Of a stretch of 64,000 nt of DNA, positions 45,437 through 53,121 are shown piece by piece. This stretch comes from G963668655 sp963668655 (GTDB lineage: Bacteria; Myxococcota_A; SURF-8), in contig CAXXPQ010000002.1 of the NCBI GenBank assembly GCA_963668655.2, positions 496,001-560,000 on the forward strand. Direction: 5' to 3'. The notes under the pieces were generated by a model. It ran no database searches. It saw nothing but the letters and a program-made list of their open reading frames with translations, and had not been told where the DNA came from. Every line of letters begins with the position of its first letter. Positions within the stretch are counted from its first letter, which is position 1. Position numbers and translations under genes: made by a program.

Positions 45437-48400
45437 CTATTTCGCGCCGGGCAGCGTGTAACGGTGAAATCTTCCGCCTGTGGCGGCTGGATCGCCCTTG
45501 TATCCCATCGCCTCGAAATCCGAGCGCTTGAGTTTGGCCTTGCTTTCCGGATAGCGAGGGCCGATGAGGCGGGCGCTGTCGAAGCCGGGTTCCTGGCCAT
45601 GGCAGCGCGAACACGTCACCGCCTGCGACTGATGACAATCGGCGCAACGCAGCGCCTGCTTGGCTGGAACCACTTCATGGTTGATCGCCCAGAACATATC
45701 CGCCTTGCCGAATCCGACCTTGCCGGAGAAGGGCTCGCCGTAAAGCTTCATTCCTTCGCTCAGACTCTTTTGCCAGTCGAAGTCCTTCCAGAACCCCATC
45801 CACAGATTCGGCACGGCAAACACTTGGCGTTCGGCATCCATCGGGATCACGGCCGAGTAGCACTTGAATGGATACAGCTTCGCCTCCGGGGTCTTCAGCG
45901 AGCCGGTCGGAGCATTCAGCAATGTCGGCGTGCCCGGATCTTCGACGACATCACCCAGCAGGTAACGGGTGTGGATCCCACCATACCAAGTGATACAGGG
46001 ATCGACGAACATTCCCCAGCGGAAATGCCCCTTCTTTTTATCGTAGGACGGCATACCATACTCGTCCTTTTCAACCGGCAGATCTTTGCCGGCTGTAGAC
46101 CAATCCCAGAATACTTTCGTCGGTGTCTTTTTAGCGAATTGCGGAATGTGACAGGTCTGGCAAGCTACGGTGCGGCTATGCTTGTCAAGGTGAAATCCAA
46201 TGCTGTTATTCATGTTATGAGGCGTGTCCCCGTGACACTGTTCACATGAGACACGACCCTCGCTACTTGGAATCGCCAGACATTGACCTGCAATCTTGTG
46301 CTCGCTTGCCCTGTGGCAGTCCTGGCAATCCATATTTGCGCGACCCATATGCACATCAAACTCATCCGGTGGATCAAGAAGAGTCGGTTCCAGATCTCCG
46401 TGTTTGACGTTCGGGCCTCCGCCTCCGTTGAAATGGCACTTTCCGCAGGTCTGCCGGGATGTTTTGCCCACGTTCTTCGCCACCTGAACGAGATTGACCT
46501 CCTGTTTCGGCATGCCTCCGTTGGGGGCGTCCTTGGCATACGTACCAGTTGTGTCGTGACAGACGAGGCAGTCGATATTGGTCGGATCGTTGAAATCAAA
46601 CGTGTCATCCTTCCAACCGTACCCGATGTGACACTGAGAACAACGGGCTTCGTTGGATCGGACATGAATGCAATAGTTGTTGATCACATTCTTCTTGCCG
46701 AGATCCGTTCGATGCTCGTAACCTTTGGTGTTGGGAGAAGGGGCTTCCCATTTCCAATGGGCGGTTATTAAGATGTCTTCACCGACATGCTCATGGCATT
46801 CGAGGCATCGGGCGGTGATCTCCTGGGGTTCCGGCTTGCCTGCAAAATGAATGAAGGCTTCATGGTTCGGCGTTCGCTTTTCGTGACAGCCGATACAGTC
46901 GGTAGGAGCATTCGCGGAAGATTCCTTTTCGTGACAGCCGATACATTGCGCATGATAGGCGCCTTTCAAGCCCGGCCGCACAGGAACGTCCGCTTCGTTC
47001 GGATACTGGTGACAAGCCACACAGGAGGCTGGTTTACGATTGTCCATATCGGTGAATTCAAGCTCTTCGCCTACCCGATCGTCCGGTTCTTTCTGGACTC
47101 TGTGGTGGCAGATACTGCAATTTCCATCCAGACGCGAGGCATGCGCCTTGTGCATGAAGCGTACCGGCTCGTAATCATTGATCCGTTCGTTCGTCTGGCG
47201 ACGGTCGATCAGGAGACTTTTCGGCATCGTCTCCGCCGAGAAGGAAAGCGGCTCCGGAATTGCGATGGGGTCCGGGCGCGTGTCGGGAGCTGAAGCGGCT
47301 TCGGCGTACACGGTTTGCCCAGGTCCGACGACGGATGTCTTGATTCCGCGTTCGTGAGCCACGGCGTATAGAATCACGAAAGAAAGCATGAGCAGAACGG
47401 CGAGTCCGCGCGCCATCCAGGCCAGCACGGGCGCACGTCGCCGACGGGTCTCGCATTCTTCCTCGTGTACAACCAACTCCTTCTGATCGAAAACGGGGAA
47501 ATAATAGGCGAAGAATCGATACAATAGAACGATGGTTGCTACAAGCCCAATCGTGACTGCGATTTCACCGATGGAAGGAAAGTAACCAGCCTCGCCGAAG
47601 GGGGGATGGAACCCTACGATGAATACATTGATGCGATTGAGAAGCACACCTAAAATTATCGAAGTTACGGCGATGAACAACCAGAATGGCGAGCGCCGCA
47701 CGGATTTTTGCAACAGCATGACAAAGGGTATCAAAATGCCGATGCCGATTTCGACGAACAAGGCGGCGGTATCGGATGGATGCGCATAGAAGTCGAGTTG
47801 CTCCCATCGCAGGATCAGATCTCCGATCTTGACCAAGGCATACACGCCGACGAGCCATGGAATAAAACGTGACAAGGGAGTCAGAAGTTCCATTTCCGGT
47901 TTGTGACCGAAGGATTTGGCGGCGATGATCGATTCGAAAATGACCATGGGAAAGCCAACCATGATGGCCGACAAAAGGAAGAGGATCGGCAGGATCGGCG
48001 TCCACCACAGGCTGCTCAATTTCGTAGGAGCGATCAACATCAACGAGCCGAGCGAGGACTGGTGCATGAACGACAAGACGACACCGGCGATGATGAAAAG
48101 CGGCAAGACGCGGCAAGTCATAAGATGTAGAATCTGTAGCGGTTTTTGAAATCGTTGAGCGAAGCGACCGAGAAAACTTTTCTCCCCGGCACGCTTGATA
48201 ACCCCTTCCAGAATGGTTGGCGAAAATTCGACGGTCAGTACGGTGATGTAGAACATCACGCACATCCCCACCTCGAAGAGCACCGAGTTTCCTTGCCAAT
48301 AGATCGCAGGATGCCAGATGTTGTAGTAGCGGCCCAGGTCGAACATCAACCCCACGCCGACAAAAGTATAGCCAAGCCAGGCCGTCAAGAGCGCTGGGCG

Positions 48401-48655
48401 TTCGAGGGCATGGTATTTTTTCCGTCCGAAGATGTTGATCAGCGCCGCCGTTGTGAAGCCTCCGGCGGCCAGAGCGACACCCGAGGCTACATCGATGCCG
48501 ATCCAGATGCCCCACGGGTACTGGTCGGATAGGTTGGTGACGGGACCGAGACCGGTAATGAGGCGAGCCAGCCCGAACAGGTATCCCACGGCCATGACGG
48601 CCAGCAAAACAAACGCACCCGGCGTCCAGAATCGAAGCGGTTTTATATTCTGCAT
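45437..48655 (-). CDS. NrfD/HybB membrane subunit fused to cytochrome c3 and octaheme (OTR-type) cytochrome
   Basis: 1072 aa. Residues 1-390 are a polytopic NrfD/HybB-type quinone-interacting subunit with about ten helices (DQYPWGIWIGIDVASGVALA, RINVFIVGFHPPFGEAGYFP). A further helix at 410-432 leads outward. Residues 498-592 form a tetraheme class III cytochrome c3 module (CSICHH, CVACH, CIGCH, CIGCH). From 610 the sequence follows the octaheme tetrathionate reductase family: CLECH, KKNVINNYCI, RCSQCHIGYGWKDDTFDF, CLVCHDTTGTY, CGKCHFNGGGG, CQDCH, CEQCH, VACQTCHIP, CADCH and a final CSRCH. The total is 13 CxxCH. Known separately: NrfD passes electrons to or from quinones; OTR cytochromes reduce tetrathionate, nitrite or hydroxylamine in vitro. 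Inferred: a self-contained quinol-to-substrate conduit with the Fe-S protein encoded just upstream. Confidence 0.88.
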   Translation of the reverse strand: MQNIKPLRFWTPGAFVLLAVMAVGYLFGLARLITGLGPVTNLSDQYPWGIWIGIDVASGVALAAGGFTTAALINIFGRKKYHALERPALLTAWLGYTFVGVGLMFDLGRYYNIWHPAIYWQGNSVLFEVGMCVMFYITVLTVEFSPTILEGVIKRAGEKSFLGRFAQRFQKPLQILHLMTCRVLPLFIIAGVVLSFMHQSSLGSLMLIAPTKLSSLWWTPILPILFLLSAIMVGFPMVIFESIIAAKSFGHKPEMELLTPLSRFIPWLVGVYALVKIGDLILRWEQLDFYAHPSDTAALFVEIGIGILIPFVMLLQKSVRRSPFWLFIAVTSIILGVLLNRINVFIVGFHPPFGEAGYFPSIGEIAVTIGLVATIVLLYRFFAYYFPVFDQKELVVHEEECETRRRRAPVLAWMARGLAVLLMLSFVILYAVAHERGIKTSVVGPGQTVYAEAASAPDTRPDPIAIPEPLSFSAETMPKSLLIDRRQTNERINDYEPVRFMHKAHASRLDGNCSICHHRVQKEPDDRVGEELEFTDMDNRKPASCVACHQYPNEADVPVRPGLKGAYHAQCIGCHEKESSANAPTDCIGCHEKRTPNHEAFIHFAGKPEPQEITARCLECHEHVGEDILITAHWKWEAPSPNTKGYEHRTDLGKKNVINNYCIHVRSNEARCSQCHIGYGWKDDTFDFNDPTNIDCLVCHDTTGTYAKDAPNGGMPKQEVNLVQVAKNVGKTSRQTCGKCHFNGGGGPNVKHGDLEPTLLDPPDEFDVHMGRANMDCQDCHRASEHKIAGQCLAIPSSEGRVSCEQCHGDTPHNMNNSIGFHLDKHSRTVACQTCHIPQFAKKTPTKVFWDWSTAGKDLPVEKDEYGMPSYDKKKGHFRWGMFVDPCITWYGGIHTRYLLGDVVEDPGTPTLLNAPTGSLKTPEAKLYPFKCYSAVIPMDAERQVFAVPNLWMGFWKDFDWQKSLSEGMKLYGEPFSGKVGFGKADMFWAINHEVVPAKQALRCADCHQSQAVTCSRCHGQEPGFDSARLIGPRYPESKAKLKRSDFEAMGYKGDPAATGGRFHRYTLPGAK

Positions 48656-48692
48656 GATCGTTTACTCTTCATATGTTCGTTTAGGCCTAGGC

Positions 48693-49613
48693 TTATTGCT
48701 CGTTGTCCGATTCAGAAGAAGCTTTGTGGCTTTTCCGATTGCTCATCCACATTACGCCTGCCAGGCTTCCGTAAAAAATGAGCGGGATAGCGCCGTAGTT
48801 GAAAATGCCGTGTTGAATGGACTCGGACAGCCGGGGCGGAGCCGCTTCGGGTAGACGAGGAAGATCGAGTTCTTCGGCCGGTCGGCCGGTGAGATACAGC
48901 CAACTCGTACCGCCAACTTCCTTTTCGCCGTAGATGTGATCTTCATAGCGGTCGGGTTCGGCTTCGATCCGCTTGCGCCCCAATTGGAGCAGTTCAGATC
49001 GTTTACCGAACACGATGGACTCCATCGGGCATGCAGCCGCACAGGCTGGCGAAGCGCCCGTCTTTTGCTGCTCGTCCACGCAGTACGTGCATTTCATAAC
49101 CCGCGGCACGGTGGGACTGTTGTATTCATAGGCCGGAATCTCGAACGGACAGGCCACCATGCAGTAGCGGCAACCGATGCATTTGTCCGCATCATACATC
49201 ACCGGGCCGGTTTTCGATTTGGTCAAAGCTCCAACGATGCAGGCGGATACGCAGGCCGGATCCAGGCAATGCATGCACTGAACCTTGATATTGGTTCGAT
49301 CGCGATCCTGCTGGACCGGCGAGGGTTTCCCCGGATAACTGTTGACGACCGTGAAGCGAGTTGCATCCGGTCGGCGGCGCTCGCGCAGCACCCAAAGATC
49401 GTCAAACGGCTTGTCGGGCATGGGCAGCCGGTTCGCCCGGTTGCAGGCTTCCTCGCACTTGCGGCAACCGATACATTTCGTGGTATCGACCAGGCAGCCG
49501 ATATGGTCGGGATCAGGCGCTTTCGACTCATCGGCTTGCGCCGATCGTGATGGCAGACTCACAGCAACCGTCGCCCCGGTGACTTTCAGAAATGTCCTCC
49601 GATTCATTCCCAT
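48693..49613 (-). CDS. HybA/DsrO-like four-cluster Fe-S electron-transfer protein
   Basis: 306 aa from an ATG with GGAG seven bases upstream; a GTG at 49643 overlapping the arsR stop would add ten residues. N-terminal twin-arginine signal MNRRTFLKVTGATVAVSLPS. Sixteen Cys in four groups fit four [4Fe-4S] clusters: CIGCRKCEEAC, CMHCLDPACVSAC, CIGCRYCMVACPFE and CTYC-x11-CAAACP. A C-terminal membrane helix (YGAIPLIFYGSLAGVMWM) anchors it, as in HybA. It ends 37 nt before the NrfD-cytochrome fusion gene, the normal partner order (hybA-hybB, dsrO-dsrP), so the two should form one membrane complex facing the periplasm. Confidence 0.9.
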   Translation of the reverse strand: MGMNRRTFLKVTGATVAVSLPSRSAQADESKAPDPDHIGCLVDTTKCIGCRKCEEACNRANRLPMPDKPFDDLWVLRERRRPDATRFTVVNSYPGKPSPVQQDRDRTNIKVQCMHCLDPACVSACIVGALTKSKTGPVMYDADKCIGCRYCMVACPFEIPAYEYNSPTVPRVMKCTYCVDEQQKTGASPACAAACPMESIVFGKRSELLQLGRKRIEAEPDRYEDHIYGEKEVGGTSWLYLTGRPAEELDLPRLPEAAPPRLSESIQHGIFNYGAIPLIFYGSLAGVMWMSNRKSHKASSESDNEQ

Positions 49614-49639
49614 CGCATTCTCCGCTTCAGTTCTCGGTT

Positions 49640-49996
49640 TCACATGGATTGTGGGGCCAAAGCGGCCTGATTTCTGCTATGCAACTGCTCCAGCAGGCCT
49701 TCTCTGATCTTCAAGCATCCCTGAACGAACTTGTCGTTCGAAATGCGGTATAGAATGGTTTTTCCCTCACGGCGATACGTCACCGCGCCACGGTCGTACA
49801 TCATGCGCAGATGCTGGGAGGTATTCGATAGCGTGAGTCCGAGTTCTTCCGCCAGATCGCCGACGGACCGTTCCCCACCCTGTAGTGACCACATAATCCG
49901 CAAGCGCTTGGGATCGCTGAAGACTTTGCAGAACTCCGCGTGAAGATCGAAGATGTCGTGGGTGGCCAGTTCGTCTTTTTGTTTGCGGTCGCCCAT
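49640..49996 (-). CDS. ArsR/SmtB-family transcriptional regulator
   Basis: 118 aa from an ATG preceded by AGGA at nine bases; an ATG three codons upstream is possible. Winged-helix HTH: KVFSDPKRLRIMWSL, SVGDLAEELGLTLSNTSQHL (recognition helix), MMYDRGAVTYRREGKTILYRI. The usual metal motif ELCVCDL is absent. Two Cys remain, C23 in the first helix and C94 in the last, which may form a thiol switch as in persulfide or redox sensing ArsR proteins (SqrR/BigR type); this is inference. The stop overlaps the possible GTG of the Fe-S gene (GTGA), so it heads the electron-transfer operon and probably controls it. Confidence 0.88.
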   Translation of the reverse strand: MGDRKQKDELATHDIFDLHAEFCKVFSDPKRLRIMWSLQGGERSVGDLAEELGLTLSNTSQHLRMMYDRGAVTYRREGKTILYRISNDKFVQGCLKIREGLLEQLHSRNQAALAPQSM

Positions 49997-50040
49997 GGTT
50001 CTCATCCTTTTCCCAGAGAAAACTAAGCAATAATGATCCT

Positions 50041-50069
50041 ATAATCGCACGATCTTGCGAATGTGTCAA
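50041..50069 (-). promoter_or_regulatory. Sigma-70 promoter of the arsR > Fe-S > cytochrome operon
   Basis: On the minus strand: a perfect -35 TTGACA, 17-nt spacer and -10 GATTAT, 45 nt before the regulator's start codon. The spacer carries a palindrome annotated separately. Confidence 0.65.
50045..50060. promoter_or_regulatory. Candidate ArsR operator between -35 and -10
   Basis: Inverted repeat TCGCACGATCTTGCGA, seven of eight pairs, within AATCGCA...TGCGAAT. Its position inside the promoter spacer is the classic place for repression by a dimeric ArsR-family protein, here probably autoregulation. Confidence 0.55.
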
Positions 50070-50191
50070 TATGATTTTCCCCAGCCGACGCCTTTTTTAA
50101 GCCGCTTCAAATTCTCATTTTCATGAAGCCTTGCCAAGGAGTTGCAATATTGCTACCTTCTACGAAGTTTCTTGGTGAATGAGGTGCAAAT

Positions 50192-51589
50192 ATGGTTGAC
50201 AAAATGAAATGCTTTGAAGAAGGCTCTTGGAAAGAATCCACTCCGGAGGAGCGCTTTGAGGCTGTTCTGTCCAGTATTTCCGATGGCGTTTACGCGGTGG
50301 ACGACCGCATGCGGATCGCATGCTTTAATCGCGCCGCCGAAGCGATCACGGGCTATGGGCGGGAGGACGTTCTCGGTCATCCCTGCCAGGAAATTTTGAA
50401 AACCAGCATCTGTCGCGACGCCTGCGCCATGCGCTACACCCTGGAAACAGGCCGCCCCATCGTGGATCTAGCCATCACCATTACGACCAAGACAGGCGAA
50501 ACCATCCCGGTCAGCATTTCCACCTCATTATTAAGGGATAAGGACGGACGCATCGTAGGAGGCGTGGAAACCTTTCGTGATTTGCGCCTAGTGGAATCGT
50601 TGCGACGGCAAGTCGAGGAGCGTTACACGTTTGAAGATATCATCGGCAAGAGTTTCGGCATGCAGAAGATATTCAGGCTGTTGTCAACGGTCGCGATTGG
50701 CGATAGTACAGTCCTGATTCGTGGAGAGAGCGGCACCGGCAAGGAACTGGTCGCCCGGGCACTGCACAACCTCAGCTACCGTAAAAACGCCCCCTTCGTT
50801 CCCGTTAACTGCGGTGCGCTTCCCTCCGAACTGATCGAATCGGAATTGTTCGGGTACAAAGCCGGGGCGTTTACCGGTGCAAACCGGGACAAGCCCGGTC
50901 GCGTGGCTCTCGTCGAGGGCGGAACGCTCTTTCTCGACGAGATCGGTGATCTTCCGTTGGCGATGCAAGTCAAGCTACTGCGCTTCTTGCAGGAAAAGAC
51001 GTACGAACCGCTCGGCTCAAATGAAACCAGGAGCGCCGACGTGCGTGTTGTGTCCGCCACCAACCGACATTTGATGGAAATGGTGCAAAACCGGATGTTT
51101 CGGGAGGATCTGTATTATCGTCTCAATGTTATCGAACTCGTTTTACCGCCATTGCGAGATCGTGAAGGCGATGTGCCGCTTTTGGCAGAACATTTCCTCC
51201 ACCGGTTGAGCGCCCTGCGCAACAAGCCGGCATCCGGCTTCGCCCCGGAAGCGATGCGGGCGCTCATGGCTCATGACTATCCCGGAAACGTGCGCGAATT
51301 GGAGAATATCGTCGAACATGCGTTCGTGCTATGCCCTGGCGGAATGATCCGTTCAGAGCATTTGCCCGATACCTTGATCGCCGATCGAAAACCGCCCGAT
51401 AGTAGCACTCCCGCTACCCTTGAAGAATCGGAACGCGCCTTTCTAACTCGCAAATTGGCTGAACACGGCTACAACCGTCTGGCCACGGCCAAAGCGCTCG
51501 GCATCCACAAAACCACACTGCATCGCAAAATCCGGAAACTAGGCATCCTGCTCCCGAACCGCGATGGTCGTTCCCGAAACAGAGAATAG
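50192..51589 (+). CDS. Sigma-54 activator with Cys-containing PAS domain
   Basis: 465 aa; GAGGTG seven bases before the ATG. The PAS domain (20-130) carries Cys65, Cys74 and Cys78 in HPCQEILKTSICRDACAMR, a spacing suited to metal, Fe-S or redox sensing (inference). The AAA+ domain (150-380) has Walker A GESGTGKE, the sigma-54 contact loop GAFTGA at 225-230, Walker B TLFLDEIGDLP and the arginine-finger region FREDLYYRLNV. A C-terminal Fis-type HTH follows (YNRLATAKALGIHKTTLHRK). No receiver domain. It is divergent from the electron-transfer operon. A palindrome and a sigma-54 promoter directly downstream make the DUF2173 operon its obvious target. Confidence 0.92.
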   Translation: MVDKMKCFEEGSWKESTPEERFEAVLSSISDGVYAVDDRMRIACFNRAAEAITGYGREDVLGHPCQEILKTSICRDACAMRYTLETGRPIVDLAITITTKTGETIPVSISTSLLRDKDGRIVGGVETFRDLRLVESLRRQVEERYTFEDIIGKSFGMQKIFRLLSTVAIGDSTVLIRGESGTGKELVARALHNLSYRKNAPFVPVNCGALPSELIESELFGYKAGAFTGANRDKPGRVALVEGGTLFLDEIGDLPLAMQVKLLRFLQEKTYEPLGSNETRSADVRVVSATNRHLMEMVQNRMFREDLYYRLNVIELVLPPLRDREGDVPLLAEHFLHRLSALRNKPASGFAPEAMRALMAHDYPGNVRELENIVEHAFVLCPGGMIRSEHLPDTLIADRKPPDSSTPATLEESERAFLTRKLAEHGYNRLATAKALGIHKTTLHRKIRKLGILLPNRDGRSRNRE

Positions 51590-51599
51590 AGTGGTGAAA

Positions 51600-51629
51600 T
51601 TGCTACTCTATCCTGCGATATAGTTGCAA
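51600..51629. promoter_or_regulatory. Candidate upstream activating sequence for the sigma-54 activator
   Basis: Inverted repeat TTGCTACTCTAT, six bases, ATATAGTTGCAA, matching at ten of twelve positions, about 95 nt before the -24 element. The same half-sites (GTTGCAAT, ATTGCTAC) lie back to back at 50141-50156, upstream of the activator's own gene. Confidence 0.55.
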
Positions 51630-51724
51630 TTCTGCCTCTATATTGAGCGTCAATGGCTTTTCTCCTCCGCAGTCGAGGGTTGAATTCCCTACAATTTCAG
51701 TTGGTTGCAGAAATGTACACCGGA

Positions 51725-51741
51725 TTGGCATTTCTTTTGCT
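51725..51741 (+). promoter_or_regulatory. Sigma-54 (-24/-12) promoter
   Basis: TTGGCATTTCTTTTGCT: GG and GC separated by exactly ten bases, with the consensus TGGCA and TTGC blocks. It lies about 50 nt before the DUF2173 start codon and downstream of a sigma-54 activator gene. Confidence 0.8.
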
Positions 51742-51791
51742 AATTCTGAAGTCGGTTGCTTGAAATAATCGACCCCGAAAGGAGGTGCCAT

Positions 51792-52148
51792 ATGATCGGA
51801 CTTGATCGGCTGATGGAAAAGAAAGGCGTGCTCGCGGCGGGCCAGTTTTCGGAGGAGAGGTTGGTAATCCGCTCCGTGGGCGATTTGAGCGAACAGCAGA
51901 TGACCCAGGTGGCGCAGATCTGCACGGATCTGAACGTCAACATGAGGCAGAAGGCCAAAAGTCTCGGCGCGAAGACCGGTATGCCCTGGGGCGAGATGCA
52001 AGGCTGGGCGCTGGCGGCGGGCGATCTCGCTCTTTTGGTTGCGGGTAACACGGGTGTCTTCGTCAAGGTGAGCGAAGCGGATTTCAACGAACTGTTCATG
52101 GGACTTTACTTCGATCTGGGCGATCCGACGCAGCAAGTAGCTTATTAA
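51792..52148 (+). CDS. DUF2173 family protein
   Basis: 118 aa from the ATG with a near-perfect ribosome site (AAAGGAGGTG). It matches DUF2173, a family of small roadblock-like alpha/beta proteins: MIGLDRLMEKKGVLAAGQF, a central MPWGEMQGWALAAGD, and LLVAGNTGVFVKVSEADFNE. Family function is unknown; members often occur near sulfur-oxidation or energy genes. It is first gene after the sigma-54 promoter and should be strongly made when the activator is on. Two small genes follow on the same strand. Confidence 0.85.
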   Translation: MIGLDRLMEKKGVLAAGQFSEERLVIRSVGDLSEQQMTQVAQICTDLNVNMRQKAKSLGAKTGMPWGEMQGWALAAGDLALLVAGNTGVFVKVSEADFNELFMGLYFDLGDPTQQVAY

Positions 52149-52189
52149 TCCATCAAAGCTGTATACGATTAACGGCAAAGGAGAAAACA

Positions 52190-52384
52190 ATGAATGACGA
52201 AAAGAAACTGGAAGGAAGTTTCACCACGACGATGGAGCCCCACAAGGCGGCCAGGCCGATGAAGGTGATCGTGGATGAGGGAGGCTGCAACTGGATCTGT
52301 GACGCGGACGTAGACGAGAGCAAGGATCTGGAGAAGCAGGGCTGTTGGCGCTGCTCGGATGTTGCCTTCACGCGGCACAGCTGA
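52190..52384 (+). CDS. 64-aa Cys-pair protein of unknown function
   Basis: AAAGGAG lies six bases before the ATG. Four Cys in two pairs, GCNWIC and GCWRC, 15 residues apart, in the order C-x3-C-x14-C-x2-C; the rest is charged. Such a pattern can hold one zinc or an Fe-S cluster (inference). No signal peptide or membrane helix. It sits between DUF2173 and DUF1638 genes in the sigma-54 unit and is followed by a strong hairpin. I do not recognise a family. Confidence 0.75.
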   Translation: MNDEKKLEGSFTTTMEPHKAARPMKVIVDEGGCNWICDADVDESKDLEKQGCWRCSDVAFTRHS

Positions 52385-52393
52385 CAGGTCCGT

Positions 52394-52425
52394 CCCCTCC
52401 GGCGCTTCTCCTTCCGCCGGAGGGG
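52394..52425 (+). terminator. Strong hairpin between the second and third genes of the sigma-54 unit
   Basis: Perfect 11-bp stem CCCCTCCGGCG / CGCCGGAGGGG with a 10-nt loop, starting 9 nt after the small gene's stop. No proper T tract follows, so a partial terminator or 3' stabiliser that raises expression of the first two genes over DUF1638 is likely. Confidence 0.55.
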
Positions 52426-52457
52426 ATGCATTATTCCGACATCAAAAAGGAATTCCC

Positions 52458-53084
52458 ATGCCCGACACACATAGCTTCAAAGGATATTCGATTGTTTCCT
52501 GCGGCGTCATGCGTCCGGAGTTGAAACACCTACAGGATGAAGGTTGGCTGGATGCAGACAGCATCCTGTTCACCGGCCCCGGCCTGCACGACAATCCGAA
52601 GGAGTTGGAAAGCCAGCTTCACAGACAGCTGGAAAAAGCCGTCGCGAATTCCGAACGGGTGATCGTGCTCTATGGGAAGCGATGCTACCTCGACATGAGT
52701 AAACCGGAAAAGACAGTTGAAACCATCATGAGCGAATATGGCCCCGGTGTCACACGTTTACAGGCGGCAAATTGTTTTGATTTCCTCGCTTCCGAAGAAG
52801 AACGTCGAACGTTGTACAAGGACCAGGAACCCTACTGGCTGACGCCGGGCTGGTTCCTGTATTGGAAAAGCATCTTCGCCTCTTGGGACGATGGGCTCAA
52901 GAACGAAACGTTCCCAAAGCACGGAAAGGCCTGTCTCTTGTGTCCACTCGATAAGTTCAATGAAATAGCCATGAACGACCCGGAAAAGATTTTCGAGTTT
53001 TCCGACTGGATGGGCGTTCCCATCGAACCGCAGACAGTTGGGCTGGAGCGGCTGAAGGGCTTGCTGCTCGATCAGTTGAAGTAG
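52458..53084 (+). CDS. DUF1638 family protein
   Basis: 208 aa from the ATG that has AAGGAA seven bases upstream. Matches DUF1638: YSIVSCGVMRPELKHL at the N-terminus, ILFTGPGLHDNPKELE, VIVLYGKRCYLD, and the NCFDFLASEEER block near 120. Family function is unknown; in anaerobes it often lies near corrinoid methyltransferases, and Cys residues in SCGVM and GKRC are conserved. Cytoplasmic. Third gene of the sigma-54 unit, behind a hairpin that may lower its expression. Confidence 0.85.
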   Translation: MPDTHSFKGYSIVSCGVMRPELKHLQDEGWLDADSILFTGPGLHDNPKELESQLHRQLEKAVANSERVIVLYGKRCYLDMSKPEKTVETIMSEYGPGVTRLQAANCFDFLASEEERRTLYKDQEPYWLTPGWFLYWKSIFASWDDGLKNETFPKHGKACLLCPLDKFNEIAMNDPEKIFEFSDWMGVPIEPQTVGLERLKGLLLDQLK

Positions 53085-53121
53085 ATCCAATCAGGAGTCC
53101 GCGCCCTGGATATTGGTTTCC

